DNA from: Pleurodeles waltl
Lineage: Eukaryota > Chordata > Amphibia > Caudata > Salamandridae
Direction: 5' to 3'
Length of the DNA stretch: 64,000 nucleotides
Assembly: GCF_031143425.1 (NCBI RefSeq)
Contig: NC_090439.1
Location: 637,671,465 to 637,735,464, forward strand
Numbering within the stretch: the stretch's first letter is position 1; the number at the start of each line of letters is the position of its first letter. Positions 46,592 through 55,230 of the stretch are shown piece after piece. The position numbers were made by a program, and so were the translations under genes. The notes beneath the pieces were generated by a model. It was not told the origin of the DNA. It was given only the letters and a program-made list of their open reading frames with translations, and searched no databases.

Positions 46592-48775
46592 TTTGAAAAA
46601 CCTTAGCCCATCCCTTGGTAGCTGTGGCTCTGCACAGACAGGCTTTACCAAAGGAACATGTACTATAACCGCTTAATATGAAAGAAACAACTCAATAAAA
46701 ATCTGGCACCAATTTATGAAAGTAATTTGTATTGTTCTCTTCAAAATGACACCACAATGACGAGAATCTATGGGATCTGGAGATTTGCATTTTTAAAGTG
46801 GGACTAAATCACTGCTGTGGGGCCATGCTTAAGATTCAACTACTACTGTCTTGCTTTGGACGACCAGCTCCGATAGGGAGCATGTCAGAGAGGTCAAAAA
46901 GGCTTGGTTTAATAGTTACATCATAGTCAAAGCAGTCTCCCGTCCAGTTCCAGGCTCTATGGGCGAACCATTATAGTAAAAAAATGGAGAGGTCCTTATA
47001 CAAGGGATGCAGGATGCTGAAGATGTTGTTTCAGTGACAGGCGTTTTCCGGGGGTACTCCTCGGTTCATGAACACAGTAGGACGATTTTGGCCACAGGAG
47101 TCACTGTACCTCAAATCCAGTTGAAATCCATCCAAAAAACAGTTGCCACTGGTCTACTAGTCTCCAGTTACAGTGAAACCAGTGGTTCCCTTTAACTTGT
47201 GTAACTTCCGTCTTGGCTGAACAAACTGCATTCGGACTACTCTTCTGGGTCTAGCAGTCTTGGGTGCAAGTTTTGAGGGTTGGGTCTCAGTCTCCCAAGG
47301 TGCACATTGGCAGTCAGGCATTCTTGGCTACGAACTTACCAAGGCAGGCTTCTTCAGCTGTTGTGGTTCTGTAGCTGTAACAGGAAGTCAGCCAACTGAC
47401 TTTTGAAGTCACTTCTTCTTTCTGAGGCTTGGGGACAATTTTTCCTTGACCAGGGCATCACAGGTTGCTTGCTCATAGAGCAGCAGGTGCAGTCCAGTCT
47501 TGGTGCAGTATCTTTTTGTTGGGTCCAGGGAACAGGAGGGCAGTCCTTCTTTGGCCCACTTTTCAGTACAGATGTGAGCAGAGTTCCAGGGGTGCTGGTT
47601 ATATATCCAGTTTCTGTCCTCGGGGTTGTGGTAAATGGGGATGTGGTGGTGGCCAATGGGCTACTATATCCCCTCCTGCCTAATGATGAGTTCCTGTGAA
47701 GTGTGGCATCTAGCTATGCCAGAATGCACTATTCTGCCTACTTCTGACAAGACAGATCCCTTCTCTTGGCGCATGAAGCTCCCAAGCCCACCCCAGAGGT
47801 TACACGCCTGTGTAAAAAACGGTTTGGCAACGCTGCCATCATTTCTCCGATTCACCCGGTCAGCAAGAACAAACAAGTAGCCCCTCCTGTGTGTCCACAA
47901 TTTGTCCTTCAAAAGCGGCTTCCTCTTGAAAGCTCACCTTTTGGGCTCACACCATGTTTGGCCTTCCTGCCAGGGAGAAGTTACAGTTCTTTCAAAGGCA
48001 GGCCCTTTGTGTTCCTTCCTGAGAGTCGTTCACACCTCCCCCCCCCCAAGGAGGACCAAAGACTATTTTGTGGTCAGCAACCTTTAAAGGTCACTGGAAA
48101 ACCTTGGACAATAAAGTGGCTACTTACTATATTTGTCACTTGTGCAAAAGGTACATTACATTTAACTTAAGCAGTCAATTCAGGTTTAATGGAACAATTC
48201 TTTTGATACCTATCATATTTAGTAGTCATACTCAGAAGTTAGCATTGCTGAGTTGTCAGTGTGTAACCCTGTAATCGTTGTTAATGAGACTACTAGCCTT
48301 TCCACAGTAAAAACAATAATGCAGGAGTTTTACTATCAAGAAATGTAAGTTAAGAACTACATGTCCAGCCTTTCAGTGTAATGCACACGTCCTTTAGGGC
48401 TCAGTAGGCCTGCTATTAGGGGTGACATATAAAAAAGGAAGGTTTGGTTTTTTCCAGAACTTCAAATTGCAATGTAGAGTTAGCAATTGAAAACTGCTCT
48501 GCCAGTCAGATTGAGGGCCACATTTTGCTTTGTTCACTTGTGGTGGCACATAAGTGTTGCAGACCAAAAGATACACTAACTTACAGACCCTGGGTACCCC
48601 TAGTACCATACACTAGGGACTTACAAGTTAGAAAGCTTATGCCAATTGTGGGTGAACCAATCAGACATACCAGTTAAAGGTCGGAGCACTGGCATGAGGT
48701 TTCTTTAGCAGGCTGCAGCATCAGTCAAAAAACTTGGGAGTGATCATGCAAAAAGAGCCATTTCCTCACTGCACT
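46592..48775 (+). repeat. Long dispersed repeat family R3, copy B (uninterrupted)
   Basis: It matches both halves of copy A (12,479-12,965 and 19,990-21,424) in one piece, so it shows the family without the L1 insertion. The start is gaaaaaccttagcccatccc and the end is ttgggagtgatcatgcaaaa followed by gagccatttcctca. It is about 2.2 kb and no conserved frame is seen. It is probably a long non-autonomous retroelement or solo LTR. Confidence 0.7.
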
Positions 48776-48960
48776 ATTAGGTTTAATTAGAAAATGGTGT
48801 TCAGTTTTGAAAAATGTTTTTTAAGCAATTGTAGCAACTCCATGAACAATTAAATTCCTTACTGAACTTGGTTATTTTTGTTGCTGGGATTAGAAGCTGT
48901 AGTGTGAGGATTTTAAGATTTTAAAATGTACAAGTTCGATGGCATCTGTCGCTGTAGATA

Positions 48961-49111
48961 CACATGGTATGCATGAGCTCGCCATCTGGTGTTGGGTCGG
49001 AGTGTTACAAGTTGTTTTTCTTCGAAGAAGTGTTTTCGAGTCACGGGACCGAGTGACTCCACCTTCTGTGCTCATTGCGCATGGGCGTCGACTCCATCTT
49101 CGATTGTTTTC
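48961..49111 (+). repeat. Left inverted terminal repeat of the DIRS element (151 bp)
   Basis: Read base by base, this segment is the exact reverse complement of 54,612-54,762. It contains cttcgaagaagtgttttcga and runs to tcttcgattgttttc. The 28 bases outside it at the left end (48,933-48,960) do not pair with the outer right end but do pair with the internal complementary region. The DIRS promoter is expected in or just after this repeat. Confidence 0.95.
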
Positions 49112-49327
49112 TTTCCGCCATCGGGTTCGGACGTGTTCCTGTCGCTCCGAGTTTCGGAACGGAAAGTTAGCTGAAGACGGAAGATTTTCGACGGTATCGT
49201 TGCGATCCGGTTAGAGATAGACACATACGACGACGCGTTCAACATCGAAGCGCCTCGGTGCCCTTCGGGGTAGATTTCGGCACCCCGTCGGGGCCTAGTC
49301 GGCCCGACCGCGTGGAGGACAACGCCG
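49112..49327 (+). promoter_or_regulatory. CpG-rich 5' leader of the DIRS element
   Basis: The leader between the terminal repeat and the gag start is dense in CpG (tttccgccatcgggttcgga, cgacgacgcgttcaacatcg, ggcccgaccgcgtggaggac) in an otherwise CpG-poor window. It probably holds the promoter or transcription start, but no TATA-like element was identified. Retained CpG also argues that the copy has had little time to lose CpG by methylated-cytosine deamination. Confidence 0.5.
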
Positions 49328-51364
49328 ATGGATCGGACCCCGTTTCGATTCTGCCCCGAATGCCACAACAAATATCCTTATACGGACCTACACTCGGTCT
49401 GTAATCTGTGCCTGTCACCCGAGCACAGCGAAGAATCCTGTGAGGCCTGTCGGGCGTTCCGGTCCCGAAAAACTCTGCGCGACCGTCGAGCGAGAAGACT
49501 CCAGATGGCGTCCACGCCAAAAGAGCGTCCACAGTTCGAGACAGAAGAGGAACAGGAGGAATCCTTTTCCATCCAGGATTCAGACTCCGACGAGCTACAC
49601 TCTACAAGAACTGTGAGTAAGACGTCGAGATCAAACCTTAAAAAAGGAAAGAAGGCCCAGGGGACGCCACTGCCAACCGGCCATGGCTCCACCCAAATTC
49701 TCGGTGACCAACAATCGGCACCGAAAAAGGCCCATTCAGTGTCGAGATCGTCCGACTTCGGTCGAGACACCGGCACGCAGCCTCCTCGGGACCGAGAGAG
49801 TGCTAAACAGAAGCATCGACACCGAGAGTTCGGTGTCGACACCGATCGACGCCGAGACAGTGGCGCCGAAGAACATAGAGGCCAAGAATTTTCGGCACAG
49901 AAAAAGAGGAAGGTTACCTCGGAGCCGAAAAAACAATCGACAGGGCTTTCGGAGCCGAAAAAAGCGACATCAGACCCTGTTTCTGGCTCCTATACCGAAG
50001 AGCATTCTATGTCTTCTCAAATGAAGAAACATAGATTTGAACAAGAACTGCAATCCACTGACGTGGATCACACGCAAAAGCGTATCTTTATTCAGCAGGG
50101 GACTGGGAAGATCAGTACCCTCCCACCTGTCAAACGAAAGAGAACGCTTCAGTTTACTCCTCAGCAACAAACAACACAAAAGGTAACACCTCCTCCCTCG
50201 CCTCCACCTGTAACTCCGGCTTCGCCAACTTACACCCCGTCACATTCGCCAGCTCACACCGCCATGAGCCACGACGACCAAGATCAGGATGCGTGGGACT
50301 TGTACGACGCACCAGTGTCTGATAACAGCCCAGACACATACCCAACTAGGCCATCACCACCGGAAGACAGCACAGCCTACTCGCAAGTGGTGGCTAGAGC
50401 AGCTCTATTCCATAATGTGGAACTACACTCGGAACAAGTAGAGGATGATTTTTTATTTAACACCCTCTCCTCAACCCACAGCTCCTACCAAAGCCTGCCG
50501 ATGCTCCCAGGCATGCTACGCCATGCAAAGGACATTTTCAAGGAGCCAGTTAAAAGTAGGGCAGTGACGCCTAGGGTGGACAAAAAGTATAAGGCGCCTC
50601 CTACGGACCCTGTCTTCATCACCTCTCAGCTGCCACCAGACTCTGTGGTGGTAGGGGCTGCCAGGAAACGGGCAAACTCACACACTTCTGGGGATGCACC
50701 TCCCCCAGATAAAGAAAGTAGGAAGTTCGATGCAGCCGGGAAGAGGGTTGCTGTCCAAGCAGCAAACCAGTGGCGCATCGCAAATTCACAAGCGCTGCTA
50801 GCGCGATACGACAGAGCCCACTGGGATGAGATGCAGCATCTCATTGAACATCTCCCAAAAGATCTGCAAAAAAGAGCAAAACAGGTTGTTGAGGAGGGTC
50901 AAAACATTTCCAACAATCAAATACGCTCCTCCATGGATGCAGCAGACACGGCCGCAAGAACCATTAATACGTCGGTTACCATCCGTAGGCACGCATGGCT
51001 CAGAACGTCTGGATTCAAGCCAGAAATTCAACAGGCAGTGCTTAACATGCCAGTAAACGAGAAACTTCTGTTCGGTCCGGAGGTCGACACAGCTATAGAA
51101 AAGCTCAAGAAGGACACTGACACTGCCAAGGCCATGGGCGCACTCTACTCCCCGCAGAGCAGAGGATCTTATAACACCTTCCGCAAAACACCTTTTAGAG
51201 GAGGGTTTCGGGGTCAGGCCACACAAGCTAGCACCTCACAGTCCGCACCGCCCACCTACCAGGGACAGTACAGGGGAGGTTTTCGGGGCCAGTATAGAGG
51301 GGGGCAATTCCCTAGGAATAGGGGAAGATTTCAAAGCCCCAAAACCACTACCAACAAGCAGTGA
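49328..51364 (+). CDS. DIRS gag-like protein, 678 aa
   Basis: Intact frame from an ATG to TGA at 51,362-51,364. The N-terminus carries a Cys/His-rich putative zinc-binding cluster with Cys at 9, 12, 25, 28, 38 and 41 and His at 22 and 33. A long Ser/Lys/Arg/Glu-rich, low-complexity middle with repeated DTE/RDTG-like text follows (about residues 50-250). Then comes a Pro/Thr-rich stretch (PPPSPPPVTPASPTYTPSH, about 288-306) and a helical region (about 330-620). The C-terminus is Arg/Gly-rich (GGFRGQYRGGQFPRNRGRF). In DIRS elements this first protein is regarded as the particle-forming or RNA-binding Gag. The frame continues in phase past the single TGA stop into the recombinase frame, which could allow readthrough. 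The start is chosen because it is the first ATG after the CpG-rich leader. Confidence 0.9.
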   Translation: MDRTPFRFCPECHNKYPYTDLHSVCNLCLSPEHSEESCEACRAFRSRKTLRDRRARRLQMASTPKERPQFETEEEQEESFSIQDSDSDELHSTRTVSKTSRSNLKKGKKAQGTPLPTGHGSTQILGDQQSAPKKAHSVSRSSDFGRDTGTQPPRDRESAKQKHRHREFGVDTDRRRDSGAEEHRGQEFSAQKKRKVTSEPKKQSTGLSEPKKATSDPVSGSYTEEHSMSSQMKKHRFEQELQSTDVDHTQKRIFIQQGTGKISTLPPVKRKRTLQFTPQQQTTQKVTPPPSPPPVTPASPTYTPSHSPAHTAMSHDDQDQDAWDLYDAPVSDNSPDTYPTRPSPPEDSTAYSQVVARAALFHNVELHSEQVEDDFLFNTLSSTHSSYQSLPMLPGMLRHAKDIFKEPVKSRAVTPRVDKKYKAPPTDPVFITSQLPPDSVVVGAARKRANSHTSGDAPPPDKESRKFDAAGKRVAVQAANQWRIANSQALLARYDRAHWDEMQHLIEHLPKDLQKRAKQVVEEGQNISNNQIRSSMDAADTAARTINTSVTIRRHAWLRTSGFKPEIQQAVLNMPVNEKLLFGPEVDTAIEKLKKDTDTAKAMGALYSPQSRGSYNTFRKTPFRGGFRGQATQASTSQSAPPTYQGQYRGGFRGQYRGGQFPRNRGRFQSPKTTTNKQ

Positions 51365-51398
51365 CTCACATGTCACACACCCCTCCCACACAACACCA

Positions 51399-53264
51399 GT
51401 GGGGGGGAGGATACGTCAATATTACGAAGCATGGGACAAAATAACTACAGACACATGGGTCCTAGCAATTATCCAGCATGGTTATTGCATAGAATTCCTG
51501 CAATTCCCTCCAGACATACCACCAAAATCACAAAATTTAACAAAATACCATTCACAGCTTCTAGAGATAGAAGTTCAAGCACTACTGCAAAAAAATGCAA
51601 TAGAATTAGTACCAAGCACACAAATAAACACAGGAGTTTATTCACTGTACTTCTTGATACCAAAAAAGGACGAAACACTGAGACCAATTCTAGACCTCAG
51701 AGTAGTAAACACATTCATCAAATCAGACCACTTTCACATGGTCACACTACAAGAAGTGTTACCATTGCTCAAAAAACACGACTACATGACAACCCTAGAC
51801 CTCAAGGACGCATATTTCCATATACCAATACATCAATCACACAGGAAATATCTAAGGTTTGTACTCAAAGGAATACATTACCAATTCAAAGTATTGCCTT
51901 TTGGTTTAACAACCGCTCCAAGAGTATTCACAAAATGCCTAGCAGTAGTCGCTGCACACATCAGAAGGCAGCAAATACATGTGTTCCCGTATCTAGACGA
52001 CTGGCTAATCAAAACCAGTTCGCTCACACAATGCTCAAACCACACAAATCAAGTCATACAAACCCTCTACAAACTAGGGTTCACCGTCAACTTTGCAAAA
52101 TCAAACATTCTGCCAAGCAAAGTACAGCAATATCTAGGAGCCATAATAGACACGACAAAAGGAGTAGCAACGCCAACTCCACAAAGGATCCACAATTTCA
52201 ACAGGGTCATTCAACACATGTCTCCAAACAAAACAATACAAGCAAGAACAATACTACAGCTCCTAGGCATGATGTCCTCATGCATAGCCATTGTCCCAAA
52301 CGCAAGACTGCACATGAGGCCCTTACAACAGTGCCTAGCCTCACAGTGGTCTCAAGCACAGGGTCACCTTCTAGATCTGGTGTTGCTAGACCGCCAAACT
52401 TACCTCTCGCTTCTATGGTGGAACAGTATAAATTTAAACATAGGGCGGCCTTTCCAAGACCCAGTGCCACAGTACGTAATAACAACAGATGCTTCCATGA
52501 CAGGGTGGGGAGCACATCTCAATCAACACAACATAAGAGGACAATGGAACATACATCAAACAAAACTGCATATAAATCATCTAGAATTATTAGCAGTTTT
52601 TCAAGCACTAAAAGCTTTCCAACCAATCATAACCCACAAATACATCCTTGTCAAAACAGACAACATGACAACGATGTATTATCTAAACAAACAAGGAGGA
52701 ACACATTCAACGCAGTTAAGCTTGTTAGCTCAAAAAATATGGAAGTGGGCAATCCACCATCAGATTGGTCTAATAGCACAGTTTATTCCGGGGATCCAGA
52801 ATCAGCTGGCAGACAATCTCTCTCGAGATCACCAGCAAGTCCACGAATGGGAAATCCACCCACAGATTCTGTACACCTACTTCACACTCTGGGGAACACC
52901 ACAAATAGACTTATTTGCAACAAAAGAGAACGCAAAATGCCAAAACTTCGCGTCCAGATACCCACACAAGCAATCCCAAGGCAATGCCCTATGGATGAAC
53001 TGGTCAGGAATATTTGCTTACGCTTTTCCTCCTCTCCCTCTCCTTCCTTACCTAGTAAACAAATTGAGTCAAAACAAACTCAAACTCATTTTAATAGCAC
53101 CAACTTGGGCAAGACAACCCTGGTACACAACACTGCTAGATCTGTCTGTAGTACCACACATCAAACTGCCCAACAAACCAGATCTGTTAACGCAACACAA
53201 CCAACAGATCAGACACCCGGACCCAGCATCGCTGAATCTAGCAATCTGGCTCCTGAAATCCTAG
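51399..53264 (+). CDS. DIRS reverse transcriptase / RNase H / methyltransferase-like protein
   Basis: The open frame of 621 codons counted from a GTG at 51,399 ends at TAG (53,262-53,264). It actually stays open upstream into the end of gag in the +1 frame relative to gag. There is no ATG before codon about 113, which lies after the RT fingers segment (PKKDETLRPILDLRVVN), so the protein cannot start normally at an AUG. RT motif A is LDLKDAYFHI (133-142), motif B LPFGLTTAPRVF and the catalytic box PYLDDW (YLDD at 198-201). RNase H catalytic residues are D364 (ITTDAS), E396 (LELLAV), D421 (KTDNMTT) and D472 (QLADNLS). A C-terminal domain with IDLFATKENAK (D504) and LIAPTWARQPWY (about 566-577) matches the methyltransferase-like domain of DIRS elements. 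All catalytic residues are kept. The mode of translation (frameshift from gag, splicing or internal initiation) is unknown. The recombinase frame overlaps it almost completely. Confidence 0.9.
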   Translation: MGGRIRQYYEAWDKITTDTWVLAIIQHGYCIEFLQFPPDIPPKSQNLTKYHSQLLEIEVQALLQKNAIELVPSTQINTGVYSLYFLIPKKDETLRPILDLRVVNTFIKSDHFHMVTLQEVLPLLKKHDYMTTLDLKDAYFHIPIHQSHRKYLRFVLKGIHYQFKVLPFGLTTAPRVFTKCLAVVAAHIRRQQIHVFPYLDDWLIKTSSLTQCSNHTNQVIQTLYKLGFTVNFAKSNILPSKVQQYLGAIIDTTKGVATPTPQRIHNFNRVIQHMSPNKTIQARTILQLLGMMSSCIAIVPNARLHMRPLQQCLASQWSQAQGHLLDLVLLDRQTYLSLLWWNSINLNIGRPFQDPVPQYVITTDASMTGWGAHLNQHNIRGQWNIHQTKLHINHLELLAVFQALKAFQPIITHKYILVKTDNMTTMYYLNKQGGTHSTQLSLLAQKIWKWAIHHQIGLIAQFIPGIQNQLADNLSRDHQQVHEWEIHPQILYTYFTLWGTPQIDLFATKENAKCQNFASRYPHKQSQGNALWMNWSGIFAYAFPPLPLLPYLVNKLSQNKLKLILIAPTWARQPWYTTLLDLSVVPHIKLPNKPDLLTQHNQQIRHPDPASLNLAIWLLKS

Positions 53265-54316
53265 AATTCGGACACTTACAACTTAGCCAAGAGTGTATGG
53301 AAGTCATAAAGCAGGCCAGAAGGCCATCCACTAGACACTGCTACGCAAGTAAGTGGAAAAGATTTGTTTGGTACTGCCATCATAATCAGATACAACCGCT
53401 AGATGCAACTCCAAAACATATAGTAAATTACTTGCTCCATTTACAAAAAGCAAAGCTAGCCTTCTCTTCTATTAAAATACACCTTGCAGCAATATCTGCA
53501 TACCTGCAAACTACCTATTCAACTTCCTTGTATAGGATACCAGTTATCAAAGCATTTATAGAAGGGCTTAAAAGAATTATACCACCAAGAACACCACCTG
53601 TTCCTTCATGGAACCTAAACGTGGTTCTAACAAGACTCATGGGCCCACCTTTCGAACCCATGCACTCTTGCGGAATACAATTCCTAACCTGGAAAGTTGC
53701 CTTTCTCATCGCCATTACATCTCTAAGAAGAGTAAGTGAAATTCAAGCGTTCACAACACAAGAGCCTTTTATACAAATACATAAAAATAAGGTCGTCCTA
53801 CGACCTAATCCAAAATTTTTACCAAAAGTTATTTCACCATTCCATCTAAATCAAACGGTAGAACTACCAGTATTTTTCCCACAGCCAGATTCTGTGGCTG
53901 AAAGAGCACTACATACATTAGATGTCAAAAGAGCATTAATGTACTACATTGACAGAACAAAGAACATCAGAAAAACTAAACAGCTATTTATTGCATTCCA
54001 AAAACCTCATGCAGGTAACCCAATATCAAAACAAGGTATAGCCAGATGGATAGTTAAATGCATCCAAATCTGCTACCTTAAAGCAAAAAGACAACTGCCC
54101 ATTACTCCCAGGGCACATTCAACAAGGAAAAAAGGTGCTTCAATGGCCTTTTTAGGAAACATCCCAATGCAGGAAATATGTAAGGCAGCCACTTGGTCTA
54201 CGCCTCACACATTCACCAAACACTACTGTATAGATGTGCTATCCGCACAACAAGCTACAGTAGGTCAAGCTGTATTAAGAACTCTATTTCAGACAACTTC
54301 TACTCCTACAGGCTAA
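51431..54316 (+). CDS. DIRS tyrosine recombinase frame, 961 codons (catalytic part about 53,260-54,316)
   Basis: The catalytic domain lies in the last third. It has a SAM-like N-terminal segment (RRPSTRHCYASKWKRF, about 624-639), then R766 in ITSLRRVSE, the HxxR box H896-R899 (HSTRKKGASMAFLGN), W922 and the nucleophile Y932 (TKHYCID). This is the R...HxxR...Y set of tyrosine recombinases, which insert the DIRS circle by strand exchange. The first 600 or so codons overlap the RT gene in another frame and form a Ser/Thr/Asn/Lys-rich sequence with no known domain. They have no stops, although A-rich DNA would be expected to have many. This frame is the same as gag, with 22 sense codons and one TGA between them, so a gag-readthrough product is possible. 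The ATG at 51,431 is the first in frame after the gag stop, but the true start is not established. It is related to the broken copy at 2,006-3,058. Confidence 0.85.
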   Translation: MGQNNYRHMGPSNYPAWLLHRIPAIPSRHTTKITKFNKIPFTASRDRSSSTTAKKCNRISTKHTNKHRSLFTVLLDTKKGRNTETNSRPQSSKHIHQIRPLSHGHTTRSVTIAQKTRLHDNPRPQGRIFPYTNTSITQEISKVCTQRNTLPIQSIAFWFNNRSKSIHKMPSSSRCTHQKAANTCVPVSRRLANQNQFAHTMLKPHKSSHTNPLQTRVHRQLCKIKHSAKQSTAISRSHNRHDKRSSNANSTKDPQFQQGHSTHVSKQNNTSKNNTTAPRHDVLMHSHCPKRKTAHEALTTVPSLTVVSSTGSPSRSGVARPPNLPLASMVEQYKFKHRAAFPRPSATVRNNNRCFHDRVGSTSQSTQHKRTMEHTSNKTAYKSSRIISSFSSTKSFPTNHNPQIHPCQNRQHDNDVLSKQTRRNTFNAVKLVSSKNMEVGNPPSDWSNSTVYSGDPESAGRQSLSRSPASPRMGNPPTDSVHLLHTLGNTTNRLICNKRERKMPKLRVQIPTQAIPRQCPMDELVRNICLRFSSSPSPSLPSKQIESKQTQTHFNSTNLGKTTLVHNTARSVCSTTHQTAQQTRSVNATQPTDQTPGPSIAESSNLAPEILEFGHLQLSQECMEVIKQARRPSTRHCYASKWKRFVWYCHHNQIQPLDATPKHIVNYLLHLQKAKLAFSSIKIHLAAISAYLQTTYSTSLYRIPVIKAFIEGLKRIIPPRTPPVPSWNLNVVLTRLMGPPFEPMHSCGIQFLTWKVAFLIAITSLRRVSEIQAFTTQEPFIQIHKNKVVLRPNPKFLPKVISPFHLNQTVELPVFFPQPDSVAERALHTLDVKRALMYYIDRTKNIRKTKQLFIAFQKPHAGNPISKQGIARWIVKCIQICYLKAKRQLPITPRAHSTRKKGASMAFLGNIPMQEICKAATWSTPHTFTKHYCIDVLSAQQATVGQAVLRTLFQTTSTPTG

Positions 54317-54352
54317 ACCACCGCTTATGGGGAACTAACTGCTTACTAGTCT

Positions 54353-54454
54353 ATGCATACCATGTGTATCTACAGCGACAGATGCCATCGAACTGAAAAT
54401 GTCACTTACCCAGTGTACATCTGTTCGTGGCATCAGTCGCTGAGATTCACATGG
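54353..54454 (+). repeat. Internal complementary region of the DIRS element (102 bp)
   Basis: Bases 54,353-54,394 are the exact reverse complement of the left end (48,933-48,974). Bases 54,395-54,454 are the exact reverse complement of the right end (54,756-54,815). So the region is complementary to the right and left ends joined head to tail. In DIRS elements this region is the template that completes the ends and forms the circular cDNA. It also defines the element boundaries. Confidence 0.95.
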
Positions 54455-54611
54455 ACCCACCCACCTCCCCGGAAGCCTGTAGCAGTTCAGAAGTTACCTT
54501 CAATTTTGTACATTTGTATATATTACTTAATCCTTTAATAGGTACATACTTACATTTTTCATTGCGCGGGCACTATTACTATAGTACAACTCCTACCTCA
54601 CCCTCTGCGGG

Positions 54612-54815
54612 GAAAACAATCGAAGATGGAGTCGACGCCCATGCGCAATGAGCACAGAAGGTGGAGTCACTCGGTCCCGTGACTCGAAAACACTTCTTCG
54701 AAGAAAAACAACTTGTAACACTCCGACCCAACACCAGATGGCGAGCTCATGCATACCATGTGAATCTCAGCGACTGATGCCACGAACAGATGTACACTGG
54801 GTAAGTGACATTTTC
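54612..54815 (+). repeat. Right terminal repeat of the DIRS element
   Basis: Bases 54,612-54,762 form the right member of the identical 151-base inverted repeat. The outer 53 bases (54,763-54,815, ending gggtaagtgacattttc) differ from the left end but pair with the internal complementary region. The gap between the recombinase stop and this repeat (54,317-54,611) holds the internal complementary region and untranslated sequence. Confidence 0.95.
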
Positions 54816-55230
54816 ATTATTTAAGGTTTCAAAATATGCTTTAAAGCATTTTAAACAATATTACCCCAAAAAGAAAGTTTTTCATTACAGATTTGTATAA
54901 CCATGTGCACTAATTAGCCTTTAACGTTAATTGTAAGGTATTGCTCACAACATATTTCCTGCTTTGTTACTTTTCACTCACAGCAAAATGCTCACACTTT
55001 TCTTTTTACAAAAATATTGGCTAGAGGTCTGTGAGTTTTACATATTGTTTTGGAGGACAACTGATGAAATATTTGGTTTGTATTTATTGCTTTTAAAATA
55101 TAGTGGAACCTCAAAGGTCCAGGATGGCAAATTCTGCTGTGCTTACACATTCTAAATGATATTTCAATGATGCTTGTTCGAAAATAACACCATTACCACT
55201 TTGCCAGTTCCTTCATTGTCCAATAAATCA
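54816..55230. other. Spacer between the DIRS element and repeat R2
   Basis: AT-rich sequence with no motif-bearing frame and no recognised repeat. Confidence 0.4.

Larger units (their letters stand above)
48933..54815 (+). mobile_element. Complete, apparently young DIRS-type tyrosine-recombinase retrotransposon (5,883 bp)
   Basis: All parts of a DIRS element are present: inverted terminal repeats (identical over 151 bases), an uninterrupted gag, an uninterrupted RT/RNase H/methyltransferase-like frame, an uninterrupted tyrosine recombinase frame, and a 102-base internal complementary region. The element ends are fixed by that region, which is exactly complementary to the last 60 bases of the right end joined to the first 42 bases of the left end. 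There is no target-site duplication, as expected for recombinase-driven insertion of a circular intermediate. Only an A is shared at the outer flanks. Identical repeats and three open frames mean recent insertion. It lies between repeat R3 copy B and repeat R2 copy B, about 3 kb downstream of MRPL15, in the same orientation. Confidence 0.96.

Noticed and set aside
48933..54815. Endogenous retrovirus or LTR retrotransposon
   Set aside because: The terminal repeats are inverted, there is an internal complementary region, no integrase or protease is seen, and a tyrosine recombinase is present. These are DIRS features.
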